Positions 35,165-46,835 of a DNA stretch of 64,000 bases are shown here, piece by piece. A program made the translations under genes and the position numbers. This DNA comes from Monodelphis domestica (lineage: Eukaryota > Chordata > Mammalia > Didelphimorphia > Didelphidae), in the NCBI RefSeq assembly GCF_027887165.1, contig NC_077228.1, positions 383,756,456-383,820,455 on the forward strand. Direction: 5' to 3'. Positions within the stretch are counted from its first letter, which is position 1; each line of letters begins with the position of its first letter. The notes under the pieces are model-generated. The model searched no databases and was not told the origin of the DNA. It was given only the letters and a program-made list of their open reading frames with translations.

Positions 35165-35445
35165 CTCCAGTGTCTGTGGATGCTGAAATCTTACCTTTAG
35201 GGCCAACTTGAATTCCATTTTCTTTGTGTAGTCTTTTCTGAACACCCATACCAGCCAAAACTGATCTCTCCTTTCTATGGGCTCCTACTGAATTTATCTA
35301 TTGTATCTGTCATTTTGCATTTATCAGATACTGTTATGTAATTTTTCTCACTTATACATGTTCCTTATCTTCTCAACTACATTATAATGTCTAGAAATCA
35401 GGGATTATGTCCCTCATAGCAAAAGCATTATGTTTTATATAAAGT
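35165..35445 (+). repeat. L2 LINE 3' fragment
   Basis: 'cattataatgtctagaaatc' and 'agggattatgtccctcatag' follow the L2 'aatgtaagctccttgagggcaggga' pattern; upstream 'tgtgtagtcttttctgaaca' matches the preceding L2 segment. Confidence 0.5.
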
Positions 35446-35639
35446 AGGTAAAGTTTTGCTGTTGATGTTCAGAATTCTACCAGTGATGTGCAAGAAATAT
35501 GGAATCAAAGATTCACTTGTGACTCTGCATTTACTCTCTGTAAACTATGCAGTCTTTCCCTTCTATATATTTTATATCTATCATCCTTCTTTATCTTATC
35601 AGCCATATTTCAGCTTGACCCTCACCATTGCAGGATAAT

Positions 35640-36610
35640 CCTTCTGGATTGATGTTCTATAATATTCTTCATAGCCTCTGTTTCAAACCATTTCTTTCCT
35701 CAAGTCACCTATATCATCCGTCCTCCCTCCTCATAGAGGGTTTCATTGTGAGTTCCCTATTCTCAGTTCCATACACTAAATCCCCATATCATCCATTTGC
35801 TTTTCCTTTGTTCCAGTCTATTTGAAAGAGATAGTCCTTCTCCTTGCAAAGGCCTATCCCTCTACTTCTGCCCTTGCTGATGACCCCTCTTGTTATTCCC
35901 TTCCCTACAATATTCTACTTCTTTTATTCATAGGCTCCTTCCCTACTGCTTATAAATATATCTATATATCCATCATTCTTTAAAAATAATCCTTATGTTC
36001 TAAGTAACAACTCTAAGATGGAAGAACAAGCATTTAGTGATCTGCACAGGGTTACTGCTAAGAAGAGCCTGAGGCTAGATTTGAACTCAGGTACTTCCAA
36101 CTCCAGGCTTGTTGCTCTATCCTCTGTGCTTGCTGCCCCCTATAAACATCATTAAAAAAAAACTATAACTTGAACCTAAGATCCTCCCAAGCTATTTCCC
36201 TATAATTTCCCCCCATTTCATAGCCAAACTGTCAGAAAATGCCAAATTTTAATTTTAATTTCAAATTCTTTTTCAAGTTCTTGAAATTTAAAAAGTGTCT
36301 TTAATTTCTTACCTACTATTTCTCAAATTCCTGGGATCTGAATTCTGACTCCACCTCTCAATTGAAACTGCTGTCTCAAAGGTTTCCAGCGATCTCTTAA
36401 TCTCTAATCATTACCCTTCTCTTTCTTGAACTCAGTGCTGAATTTGACACTGCTAAGAACCTCTTCTGGATATTCTCCATTCTGTGAGTTTCCATTACAC
36501 TATACTCTCCTGGATCTCATTCTACTCATTTGGCTACTCCTTATATCCTTTACAGGATCATCATCCATGATCTACCTTTCCTATTTTTATTTCTGGTTGT
36601 GTGTAACATA
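35640..36610 (+). repeat. L2 LINE body with reverse-transcriptase remnant
   Basis: Translation of 36420-36600 gives FLELSAEFDTA, the remains of the L2/CR1 reverse transcriptase box (LSAAFDTVDH), and then a serine-rich stretch like ALSWF-SYL. Upstream 'gcccttgctgatgacccctc' is also L2-like. A type C SINE interrupts it at 35980-36141. Broken throughout. Confidence 0.55.
35980..36141 (-). repeat. Type C tRNA-SINE (in L2)
   Basis: Antisense 'caactctaagatggaagaac', 'ctagatttgaactcaggtac', head end 'tgctctatcctctgtgcttg'. Confidence 0.6.
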
Positions 36611-37861
36611 AATGTCTCTATGGGATCCAAGATCCTTGCTGTTCTCAGTCAAGAATCTGAGTTACATGGGCAAAAAATACTTCTGACTGATAGTCTATTG
36701 GGACAGACTGAATAGCCCAAGTTTGTATTAATTCTACCCTTAGAAGTATAGTCATGGAATGCATGAAATTTGTGAAAATTGTCAATAGACATTCATTCAG
36801 AGATAGAAATAGAGACATGGCTCGGAACCCCAGTCCTATAGTAGAAAAGTTTATTAACTCCTGTGTTGATCCTTTTTATTGTATGAGATGGCTCTCTAGG
36901 ATGAAGAGGGGAAGGGATGCTAGGAGAAATTGTGGTGATATAAAAAACAAAACCACTAAAACTTACTTTTAAAAAAAAATCCTCATCCCTGAAAACAAAG
37001 TAAAAGGGAAAGAAACAGAAAGGAATCTCATGTTTTTCTGTCATCTTTCTTGTCTATTGCTTGAATTATCCTCTTTTAAATACTCCACTACTATCTGCAT
37101 TTATGTTGTCCCCCATTCTTACTTTCAGCATCCTCCACTGATTTGTTCTAGACTACTTAATACCTTTAACCTTCACTTAATTCATATATTCTTTGCCAGA
37201 AAACACATTTGCCTCCTATTTCTTTCAATGGATCCCATTTTTTATTTTGAAATTTTCAATACTCTTATTTGTCTACAATTCTACTTCACTATCCTTCAAG
37301 GCATCTGACATCCTACTATAAAACTTTTCCCTAAATAGTAGCCGATACCAGGTAACCATACTACTTCTTTACCCTGCTGTGGTGATGAATAGGATGGCTG
37401 TTTACCTGGTATGTCATCACTCTAAGGAAAACTTGCACATTTAGTAGGTCAGATTGCCGCCCCCCTCTGCTAGAGAACATCAGGTGTTTAGGAAAGCTAA
37501 TTAGTTCTTTTCACAGTCACTAGGGAGAACTAAAAATGAAAGGTGATAGACCAGAAAGAAATGGGATCTGGGAAGGTTTTCTGGTTTAGGAAAGGATATG
37601 TGAAATGAAATGGTAGGTCGCATTTAGGTTTTAGTGGAAGTGGATTTTCAGAGAGTTCTGGAGCCAGCTCAAGCTCTCACAGGAGCTAATTATTAAAATT
37701 TCAGTGTGTGTTTGTGCCTTGGAAACCATCAAATATTCCAAATTGGGGTTTGATTTAATGTCTTATTAATTGTCTAGACTTAAGCAAATGGGGGAAGTGT
37801 TAATAATGGGGATTAAAATGTAAAAATATGTCTAGCTATTCTTTTATTTTTTCAGAGCAAG
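36611..37861. other. Unassigned spacer, possibly more L2
   Basis: 37030-37330 is pyrimidine-rich and could be further L2, but no motif is clear. Nothing else recognised. Confidence 0.35.
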
Positions 37862-38069
37862 CTTTTTTTTTTTTAAAACCCTTACCTTCTATCTTGAAAT
37901 CAATACTAAGTATCAGTTCCAAGGCAGAAAAGTGGTAAGGGCTAGCCACTAGGGGTTAAGTGAGTTGCCCAGGGTCACACAACTAAGCAGTATTTAAGGC
38001 TAAATTTAAACCTAGGACTTTCAATCTCCAGTCCTGACTCTATCCACCGAGCCACCTGCTTGACCCTAA
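37862..38069 (-). repeat. Type C tRNA-SINE with 8-bp TSD
   Basis: A T-run, 'aaaacccttaccttctatct', 'tgagttgcccagggtcacac' and head 'ctatccaccgagccacctg'. agagcaag flanks both sides (37854-37861 and 38070-38077). Confidence 0.85.
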
Positions 38070-38213
38070 AGAGCAAGAATTTAAACATTTACTGGCATAC
38101 TTTTCATTATCCAGTGGAAAAACATTAAATCTTAGAACCAGTCTACTTACTTGGTTTTATAGAAGAGCAAACTTGGACTGTGAGATGTACTACAGTTTAT
38201 AAGAAAAAGATTG

Positions 38214-38540
38214 ATATGGGCAAGGCTGATTGGGGCCTCATCCAAAGAACTGATTGACACCTTAAACTGACTCCATTGTAAGGAAAGAAATTTTATTAGA
38301 AGAGAATATAGTAACAATGGCTATAGACAGCTAGCAGTATAGTAAATAAGTAACTAATGTAAGCAAAGCTAAAGGTGGTAAACCAAGGGAGTAGGGATTT
38401 TTAGGAATGCTTTTTATTGTGATTAGTTACTAAGGAAGGGGTCATTTGTTTGGGCAATTGTTGTCCTGCCATTTCCAGGCAACTGACATCACTTTATCCA
38501 AGATCCACTTTGATTTATGTGACTTTTCCCATGATTCAAT
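38214..38540 (-). mobile_element. Possible ERV LTR
   Basis: Plus-strand tgatatgggc ... atgattca gives TG...CA ends. AATAAA reads minus near 38291. A purine-rich minus-strand stretch abuts the right edge (about 38541-38556), which could be a polypurine tract. No TSD or partner LTR found, so this is tentative. Confidence 0.3.
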
Positions 38541-39440
38541 TTATTTTTCCCCCTGGGGAGCAAAGTACAGTGTAAATGGAATACTAATAATATAATATGT
38601 TAAGTTCCCCAGGACAACTTTTGGTCAAATTTCATTCTTTTCTGCATAGACTCTAAGGCAGGCTGGTGAGTGTGGAAAGTGAGCATTGTTTGAACCTGGT
38701 TCTATGGACCTGGGAAACTGCACCATCTATACTTGCTGTCCCCTACCAAGGACCTAGGTGATGCCTAAAGATTGATGTGGGGAGTTTTCTCAGATCTAAT
38801 GTATCTAAGCAACTCATACATCTTATCTGAAAGGTGGTCCCATGCTAATCAACTTGTTTCCCTGCTCTTCTGATTGTTTACAGCTACTTGGCAGGGTTTG
38901 TGGGATATTTTAGCCCAAATTAATATGACTAGAGTGAAATGACAGAGCTTCCCCGTGTGACCTCTGCTGACCATGGATCCTGTCTCAGTACTTGGGTGCT
39001 TTGGAATGATAAAGCAACAATCCCTCACTGGCCACTGAGCTAAAATTGTTGTTGACTTTTTGGATCCTTAAAAGCAAGGGATCTGTCTTTAGTTGCCCCC
39101 TTTTTTTTCTGATTGCAGACAGTATCAAAACTATCCAAGACTCTGCCTAAAGATGTGCTGCTGTGTACCCCATACCCCGGGCCCTCACAACAGCAACATG
39201 TTTCTTTCTACATGGTAGCTAGAGCGAAGTTTCAACTAGTAAAGCCTAGTCCAAAGCCTCAGGCTACCTCTGCTACATTTTTTTTTCTGTATCTGATGGT
39301 AGAAAACCAAATAGTGACGGATATCTGATGAATATATTCAGTCTTGGAGAACTAGATTGAATTTATTAAACCAAAAGGTTGGAGATTCTTGTGCTATCCA
39401 TCATAACCATATCATATATTATGGTTGGGAAGGGAAATTT
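38541..39440. other. Unassigned; possible ERV internal remnant
   Basis: No protein family recognised. A 71-codon plus ORF at 39113-39328 has no known domain. Confidence 0.3.
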
Positions 39441-39449
39441 TTACAAACA

Positions 39450-39625
39450 ATATTCAATATTTAGAATGTAAGTTTAGCACAGTACCTGGCACTTAGCAGG
39501 TGATTAATAAATGTTTATTGACTGATTGATTATTGTAAGTAGAGATTGTCTCATTCTCTCTATCTCTACTGCCTACCACAGTAGCTGGTACACACCAGTT
39601 CTTAATAAATATTCATTTATTGATT
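39450..39625 (+). repeat. L2-type 3' ends
   Basis: 'cttagcaggtgattaataaa' preceded by 'agcacagtacctggcactta', and a second similar end 'gtagctggtacacaccagtt' with 'cttaataaatattcattta'. Confidence 0.55.
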
Positions 39626-39635
39626 GCATTCAAGA

Positions 39636-39890
39636 ATAGAGGCAGTTAGATGGTGCAGTGGGTAGCCAGAGTCAGGAAGACTTGAGTTAATGTCCAGTCT
39701 CAGTCACTTACTAGCTGTATGCTCCTAGGCAAATCATTTAACTTATTTGCCTCAGTTTCCACAACTGTAAATGGGAATAATAACACACCTACTTCACAAG
39801 GTTGTTATGAGGATCAAATGAGCTAATATTCGTAAAATGCTTAGAACAGTGCCTGGCACAAATTGGCACTATATAAATTCTTATTCCCTT
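39636..39890 (+). repeat. Type A core-SINE, full length
   Basis: Head 'gaggcagttagatggtgcag', core 'ctaggcaaatcatttaactt', 'gcctcagtttccacaactgt', 'gttgttatgaggatcaaatg', tail 'gcctggcacaaattggcact'. A good reference copy for the type. Confidence 0.85.
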
Positions 39891-40411
39891 CTCTTTTCCC
39901 TTCCCAAGCAGATAACTACCAACAAGAGGATAAGCTCAATCCCTAGTCTTGCTTGCCAGAAGACATGGACCAAGATGGAATTGTCTGGAAAATGCCTAGC
40001 CAATTTGAAATATTCAGCAGTCCTGCCAAATGCTTTAGGTTTGATGGTTCTAAGTCTCTACCTTCTGAGAGAGTATAACAGTACTTAAGTCTTGTTAAGA
40101 GTGCTTGTGAGAGCCTTTTGTGTTGAGTGTTTCTCTTCCGTGTAGAAAATAAATACCTGTCCCCAGCCAAACCTAAACTTTAAGTAATTTTTCTCCTGAG
40201 CATATGAGTGGGATTGTAATAAACTAGAGAGCCAAAAAACAGTGCCTTTACCTAAGTGAACAGCCCCTTCTCCCTCCTATACCTCCCAACAGCCACTAAA
40301 ACTTAACCAGGTCACCATAGGCATGTGTCCAAAGATGATGGTGGGGCCTTAGTCTTTAGTAGAGAGGGAGAAGGTGAAATACCATGTCCCCTTGGGTAGA
40401 ACACTGGCTAT
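39891..40411. other. Unassigned spacer
   Basis: Nothing firmly recognised; 'agaaaataaatacctgtccc' near 40144 looks like a polyadenylation region but no element is defined. Confidence 0.35.
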
Positions 40412-40427
40412 TAATTGTTAGATTTAT

Positions 40428-42454
40428 TTTAATTTTATTTTATTTCATCAATTTAGAACATTATTCCTTGGTTACAAGAATCATATTCTTTCCCTCCCTC
40501 CCCTCCCTCCACCCTTCTCATAGCCGATGTGCAATTTCACTGGGTATTACAAGTGTCCTTGATCAGAACCTATTTCCATGTTGTTGATGTTTGCATTAGG
40601 ATGTTCATTCAGAGTTTACATCCCCAATCATATCCCCTCAACCCATGTAATCAAGCAGTTGTTTTTCTTCTGTGTTTTTACTACCACAGTTTTTCCTCTG
40701 ACTGTGGATAGTGTTCTTTCTCGTAGACCCCTCTGAGTTGTTCAGGATCACTGCATTGCCACTAATGGAGAAGTCTATTACATTCGATTGTACCACAGTG
40801 TATCGGTTTCTGTGTACAATGTTCTCCTGGTTCTGCTCCTTTTGCTCTGCAACCTGGAGGTTGTTCCAGGCCACATGGAATTCCTCCACTTTATTATTCC
40901 TTTGAGCACAATAGTATATTATCACCAACATATACCACAATTTGTTCAGCCATTCCCCAATTGAAGGGCATCCCCTCATTTTCCAGTTTTTTGCCATCAC
41001 AAAGAGCGCAGTTATGAATATTCTTGTACATGTATTTTTCCTTGTTATCTCTTTGGGGTACAAACCTAGCAGTGCTATGGCTGGATCAAAGGGCAGACAG
41101 TCTTTTAGCACCTTTTGGGAATAGTTCCAAATTGCTCTCCAGAATGGTTGGATCAATTCACAACTCCACCAGCAATGAATTAGTGTCCCTACTTTGCCGC
41201 ATCCCCTCCAGCATTCATTACTTCCCTTTGCTATCATGTTAGCCAATCTGCTAGGTGTGAGGTGATACCTCAGAGTTGTTTTGATTGGCATCTCTCTGAT
41301 TATAAGAGATTTAGAACACTTTTCCATGTGCTTATCAATAGTTTTTATTTCTTTAACTGAAAATTGCCTATTCATGTCCTTTGCCCATTTATCAATTGGA
41401 GAATGGCTTGATTTTTTGAACAATTGATTTAGCTCTTTAAAAATTTGAGTAATTAGATCTTTGTCAGAGGTTTTTGCTATGCAGATTGTTTCCCAGTTGG
41501 TTGCTTCCCTTCTGATTTTGGTTGCATTGGTTTTGTTTGTACAAACCCTTTTTAATTTGTTGTAAACAAAATTATTAATTCTGCATTTTGTGATTTTTTT
41601 CTCTTGCTTGGTCTTAAAATCTTTCCTTTCCCAAAGATATGACATGTATACTATTCTGTGTTCACCTAATTTACTTATAGTTTCTTTCTTTATATTCAGG
41701 TCATTCATCCATTTTGAGTTTATCTTGGTGTAGGGTGTGAGATGTTGATCCAACCCCAATCTCTCCCACACTGTCTTCCAATTTTCCCAGCAGTTTTTAT
41801 CAAATAGTGGATTTTTGTTCCCAAAGCTGAGATCTTTGGGTTTATCATAGACTGTCTTGCTGAGGTGACTTACCCCAAGTCTATTCCACTGATCCTCGCC
41901 AGTACCATATTGTTTTGATGACCACTGCTTTGAGATCTGGTACTGCAAGGCCCCCTTCCTTCACATTTTTTTTTTCATTATTTCCCTGGATATCCTTGAT
42001 CTTTTGTTCTTCCAAATGAACTTTGTCATGGTTTTTTTCTAATTCAGTAAAAAAGTTTTTTGGTAGTTTGATGGGTATGGCACTAAATAAGTAAATAAGT
42101 TTGGGTAGGATGGTCATTTTTATTATGTTAGCTCGTCCTACCCATGAGCAATCAATGTTTTTCCAACTGTTTAGATCTAGTTTTAATTGTGTGGAAAGTA
42201 TTTTGTAGTTGAGTTCATATAGTTCCTGTGTTTGTCTTGGCAGATAGATTCCTAAGAATTTTATATTATCTAGGGTGATTTTAAATGCAATTTCTCTTTC
42301 CAATTCTTGCTGCTGAGATGTGTTGGAGATATATAGAAATTCTGATGACTTATGTGGGTTTATTTTGTATCCTACAACTTTGCTAAAGTTCTTGATTCTT
42401 TCCACTAGCTTTTTAGTTGTTTCTCTAGAATTCTTTAAGTAGACCATATCATCC
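40428..42454 (-). mobile_element. Young 5'-truncated L1 with 16-bp TSD
   Basis: A 2.03-kb L1 fragment on the minus strand with an A-rich tail at its left end. A perfect 16-bp duplication, taattgttagatttat, flanks it (40412-40427 and 42455-42470). The 5' truncation falls at the reverse-transcriptase active site: the first codons read DDMVYLK, where the full element has FADDMVYLK. It retains the longest open L1 frame of the window. Confidence 0.95.
40638..41948 (-). pseudogene. L1 ORF2p C-terminal part, 436-codon open block
   Basis: Uninterrupted from the thumb/linker region to the C terminus. WNRLGVSHLSKTVYDKPKDL and FDKNCWENWKTVWERLG are near the start; the cysteine-rich motif CWRGCGKVGTLIHCWWSCE lies mid-way; GCPSIGEWLNKLWY follows. 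The reading frame upstream (41881-42447, 188 codons, from DDMVYLK) overlaps in another frame, so one frameshift near 41.9 kb separates the two. It is missing the endonuclease and most of the reverse transcriptase, so it is inactive despite its preserved frame. Confidence 0.88.
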
Positions 42455-42470
42455 TAATTGTTAGATTTAT

Positions 42471-42819
42471 AAATAAAAATGATTATTATCCTTCAGAATC
42501 ATTGCCCTTGGGAAATTACATATTTATTCCAAGGATACTGTGATTGTTGTGGAAAAACTATGTGATTAAGCTTAGCCCTGGGAAAGAGATAAGATAATGT
42601 ACCTCCCTTCTTTTATTAGAGAACTCAAGGACTAAGGATGTGTAACACTGCATTTGCTTTTAGATTTTTAATCTTTACTATACAAGAAAACAGATTAAGC
42701 AGATTAAGAGAGTGAAAAAGGTATATCCTTAAATGAATGTGATACAAAAGGCAACAATAAATTTTTAAAAAGGCAGCTTGAGAGGTAAAAAATATATTTA
42801 AAACCTCTGAAATTACTTT
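42471..42819. other. Unassigned spacer
   Basis: Nothing recognised. Confidence 0.4.
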
Positions 42820-43020
42820 CCAAAATCCTTCAATGACTTCCTATTGTTTAACAAATAAGGTTCAAACTCTCTAGTTTGGCATTCAAATGACAGTGGTAAA
42901 CTCCATAATTGAACATCATGCTTCTAGCTTTATATCACAGTGTCCTACTTCACAGATGTGAATTCTCTAAATTACACAGATTGTATGCTATCTAACAATC
43001 CTGCTCTGCATTCTATTGAT
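42820..43020 (+). repeat. L2 LINE fragment
   Basis: 'aaatccttcaatgacttcct', 'aataaggttcaaactctcta' and 'tttggcattcaaatgacagt' match the L2 segment upstream of its 3' end. Confidence 0.55.
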
Positions 43021-43434
43021 CAAGAGACACAGTATCATGGTGGGGAAATAAATGAAGACATCAACAATTGATCCCCAACCTAAAAGGATCTCAGAAGAAA
43101 TCTGAGGGTGGGGAACATGGCCAAATAGAAAAGTAAATACAAATATAAAAACACACAGACCAGCTGAGCTGAGTAAACTGTGATTATTTTGCCTAGTACA
43201 ACACTACATTAACATACTATATAACAAATTTTCAAGGCATGACTCATATATACTTCCAGACATCCCTTGGATTTTGTTGTGATTTCTCTTTCTGATCTGA
43301 CTTCTACTTCAGATACCATCTCTCATCTCTTCTTCCTCCAACTCTCATTGAATAGGAATCATGACAAAAACTGTGAAAAGACCTCAGTCTAGTCTCAACC
43401 CAGTCATTTTTGATACTGATTTGTTTGTATAGGA
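43021..43434. other. Unassigned spacer
   Basis: Nothing recognised. Confidence 0.4.
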
Positions 43435-43439
43435 ATTCT

Positions 43440-43587
43440 TTTGTTGTTATTCAGTTATTTTTCAGTCACATATGATTCTTCATGACCCTATTTGGGGTTT
43501 TCTTGGCAAAGATACTGGAGTGGTTTGCCATTTCTTTCCCCAATTCATTTTTTAAAGATAAGGAAACTAAGGCAAATAGGGTTAAAT
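43440..43587 (-). repeat. Type B tRNA-SINE, first part (split by LTR)
   Basis: Antisense RTE-like tail 'gaccctatttggggttttct', 'gatactggagtggtttgcca', up to 'aatagggttaaat', where the LTR begins. The rest resumes at 44135. Confidence 0.85.
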
Positions 43588-44134
43588 TGTTATGGGCAGG
43601 AAGGATACCTTTGGGTTCGGGAAGGATACCTTTTGCAAGCATGCAAGACTCCAAAACTTAGTTTAAAAACAAAAAAGAGATTTATTAATGTAGAAAGTAA
43701 TGTTGAAAGTGGTCAGGAGGATAGCAAGGTGGAACAGCAAGATGGGGAGCAGTTCCTTGGGAGGACAGCATGAAAGGAAAGGCTGTTCCCCCATGGGGAC
43801 AGCATGGATGGAGAGGCTGTCCCCCAGAGGACATCAGTTCTGGGGTTTATATACTCTTTAGATGCTATGTCCAGGTGTGGGTGTGACTTGGAGAGTGTTA
43901 GTTCCTCAGGCATTTGGTGGGGTGAAGTGGTCATCTGACTGGGGCCTGCCTGGAGGCATAAAGATTCATCTCTTTGTCCATCTTAAATCTAGAGGACAAA
44001 AGAGGGTAAACATCTCAGGACCCTGGGTGGGGTCATTGGGTATTTCTAGGTTAAGAGTCACAAGGATGCTAGGGCAAAGGAGTTTCCCTGATAATGCTTC
44101 ACCTGGGTTTCTGGGGGGTACAGTGCCCATGTCA
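43588..44134 (-). mobile_element. Solo ERV LTR inserted in a SINE
   Basis: Same family as 6189-6668: both start tgttatgggcaggaaggata and end gtgcccatgtca. AAAT flanks it (43584-43587 and 44135-44138), a 4-bp duplication of the SINE target ttaaatgacttgccc. It is 547 bp, longer than the 480-bp copy. Orientation minus, from AATAAA on that strand. Solo, non-coding. Class I-like by TSD length; younger than the SINE it interrupts. Confidence 0.88.
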
Positions 44135-44255
44135 AAATGACTTGCCCAGGGTTACACTGATAGTAAGGGTCTGAGGCCACATTTGAACTCTAGGAAGGAG
44201 TCTTCCTGAGTCCTGGCTGAGCTGTGCCACTTAGCTGAGCAATGATTCATACCTT
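44135..44255 (-). repeat. Type B tRNA-SINE, second part
   Basis: Continues 'aaatgacttgcccagggtta', 'gaggccacatttgaactcta', 'gagtcttcctgagtcctggc'. With 43440-43587 it forms one SINE. Confidence 0.8.
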
Positions 44256-44344
44256 CTAGTAATATAGATTCCACTTAGTTATATTCCTTTATGTTTCCCT
44301 ACCAAGGACTAGAGGGAATAATATATTGCCTACAGGCGTTTGCT

Positions 44345-44670
44345 TATTAATTCTCTATGGCTGAAATGTCCAGCTTCCCAAGTCCCATTCCTCTCTTAAT
44401 TTAGCCCACTGAAATCCCATTCTTGGATCTCCCAGAGGGAGTACTCCTCACTCCCTGGTTCTCACACTGATTTTATTTATACCTCTCCTGAGTTTATCAT
44501 ATACTATTTTGTGTTGTAGTTATTTCTACAAGTATCATGCCCCACTACTAGACTGTAATCTCTGCAAGAGCAGGGATCAAATCTTAATTAACCTTTGTAT
44601 CTCCCCCAATGCCTTGTAAAGAGCTCTGCACAGGGTAAATTCTTAGTAAATACTTGCTCAAGTCAATTTA
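44345..44670 (+). repeat. L2 LINE 3' end
   Basis: 'agactgtaatctctgcaaga', 'gcagggatcaaatcttaatt', 'tgtatctcccccaatgcctt' and 'agtaaatacttgctcaagtc' in the L2 3'-UTR order. Confidence 0.7.
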
Positions 44671-45097
44671 GAAGCCTGCCACCCCTGCCTGTTTTATGAA
44701 TTTAAAGCCATACCTCGCTTGTGAACCAAAAAATATGATTATGCACCTTACTCACTACAGCTCTTAATAGCTTTAGGTTATTTTCAAATAAAATTTAAAT
44801 TTAGATTATTTCCAAATCTACCCTCAGAGAACGGAGATTCACAAACACTGAAGATAGTCATAAGAAATGCTGTTGGCTCTGAAAACATTTCTAAAAGATG
44901 TCTAAAAATGTCTTCTGTGATAACATTGTCAATGGAGTAAGTGCATTGCTTCTCAAAGTGACTGTTTTGAAATGGACAACCTTCAAGTTCTATTTTTCAT
45001 ATAAAATATCTGGAAGATGAGATCTTTGTCATGTTTTGATCACATACCCTTTCAGTAATTTTTTGAGGATATGTCTCCATTATGTTTGTATCTTGTT
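44671..45097. other. Unassigned spacer
   Basis: Nothing recognised. Confidence 0.4.
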
Positions 45098-45290
45098 TAA
45101 ATCACTTGATTTGGTCTTGTCAGACTCTTTGTGTCACTGTGGACCATGGCACACCATGGTTGACCATGGGATTTTCATCCTAGTGGTTTGCCATTTCCCT
45201 CTCCAGTGGATTATAGTAAGGAGAGGTTAAGTGACTGGCCCTGGGTCACACAACTGGGAAGTGTCTGAGGCCAGATTTGATCTCCAGAAC
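45098..45290 (-). repeat. Type B tRNA-SINE
   Basis: Antisense 'gtcagactctttgtgtcact', 'gtggtttgccatttccctct', 'ccctgggtcacacaactggg'. It carries a local triplication of ccatgg-containing units. Confidence 0.7.
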
Positions 45291-45365
45291 TATTATCAAT
45301 GATGATTATTTTAGTGATAGCAATGTTATTGAATAGACTTAATTATTTTTTGAAATGTTCATTTA

Positions 45366-45560
45366 GGGAGTAGGTAGGTTGCTCAGTGGTCAGGCCCAGA
45401 GACAGGAGATCCCAGGTTCAAATATGGCCTCAGACACTTTCAAGCTGGACCCTGGGCAAGTCACTTAACTCCCAGTGCCTAGCCCTTACCACTCTTCTGC
45501 CTTAGAACCAAAACATTGTATTGATTCTAATGCAGAAGATAAAGGGTTAAAAAAAAAGAA
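45366..45560 (+). repeat. Type C tRNA-SINE
   Basis: Head 'gggagtaggtaggttgctca', 'cccaggttcaaatatggcct', 'ccctgggcaagtcacttaac', tail 'gccttagaaccaaaacattg', A-run. Confidence 0.8.
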
Positions 45561-45774
45561 GAACTTTTCATTCACAATTGGGACACATCAATTTGTGGAT
45601 CTAGTCCTAAATTCAGTTTATTTCAATCTGTTCTTAGTGGACATCATAGCTGAAAAAGATACCTCACAAAGGTCCAAATGAAAGAAGTATATTATTGACA
45701 ACCAGCAGCTTGCTTTACTCTTTAGGGGGGGGGAAACACCCCCAAAACACTTCTCTTCAGCTTTTAAAGTCCTT

Positions 45775-46225
45775 TACACTTGCCCCTGATCTTTCCAGCC
45801 TCTTTTTACAGTTGTCACTATCACACATTCTGTAATCAAGTCAGACTGGCCTTCTCTTTTCCTCACATATCACACTCCATCTCCTGTCTCTACTGATCTG
45901 CCCTAATACTTGCAATTCATGCCTTCTTTACCTCTCCCTCATAGTGTGTCCCTCTCTTTTTCAGATGCAACAGGCATCATCTTCAGGGAAACTTACCCAT
46001 CCCAAGTTCTAGTGCCTTCTCTCCCAAACTACCTTATATTTAATTACTTTGCATATAGTTTTAATTATTAACTGTCTATTAATACTCTATATATTTCATA
46101 AGTACTTCTCTCCCATTCACTCCCTGAGAATATAACCTCATTACAAATAGGGATGTTTCATTCATTGTACTTGCTGAGATCATAACAGTAGACATTTAAT
46201 AGATACTTTTTGATTGATTGGCTAC
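45775..46225 (+). repeat. L2 LINE 3' region
   Basis: Pyrimidine-rich L2 body followed by 'ctccctgagaatataacctc', 'gacatttaatagatactttt'. Diverged. Confidence 0.5.
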
Positions 46226-46489
46226 ACAATAAATTATGATACCCATTTCTTCAATCTCACCTACCAATTATACAAAGGTTTTTGTTGAAATTCAATTAGT
46301 AACTTTCCATTTTCTCTAACATCAGTCAATTGTTCTTGCAAATTAATCAGGTCTTACTTTTTTTGTTATTAATCAAAGAATTCAAAACCCACTGTAACCT
46401 TAGATTTCTACCATTTTGAGCATATGTCCAACTATGTACAACTTTAAGGAATATGTAAGTTCTTCTTTAAACTATTTTCCCAATTAATT
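46226..46489. other. Unassigned spacer
   Basis: Nothing recognised. Confidence 0.4.
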
Positions 46490-46720
46490 AACATTTTCTC
46501 TCTCTCCCCTCCCTGTCTCTCTGTCCTTGCTGACAAACCAAATCCAAAGAAGATCTACATAATAATATGCATAATCAAAACAAATTCCCACATTGGTCAT
46601 GTCCAAAGATATGCCTTTCTGAAGATTTAGGAGATTCACACATACACACTAACAGATGCAGCTACGATTGGAAGGAAAATAGTTTGATACATTCCTTAAC
46701 CATACCCCTTACCTGTCTTA
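46490..46720 (-). mobile_element. L1 3' UTR fragment, antisense
   Basis: 'ttttctctctctcccctccc', 'aacaaattcccacattggtc', 'atgtccaaagatatgccttt' match the antisense 3' UTR seen at 51.65-51.9 kb. Confidence 0.5.
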
Positions 46721-46835
46721 CCCTATATATTTATGTACATATATTTATAAATACAATTATATTCATATATATTTATATATACATGTATCTAAGATTTAAA
46801 CTAAGTTTCATTTGTATATATCTATATATGTTTGT
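46721..46835. repeat. AT-rich low-complexity tract
   Basis: Mixed TATA/ATATTTATA repeats. Confidence 0.7.

Noticed and set aside
39113-39328. 71-codon plus ORF considered as a retroviral fragment
   Set aside because: No recognisable retroviral or other domain; kept only as part of an unassigned stretch.
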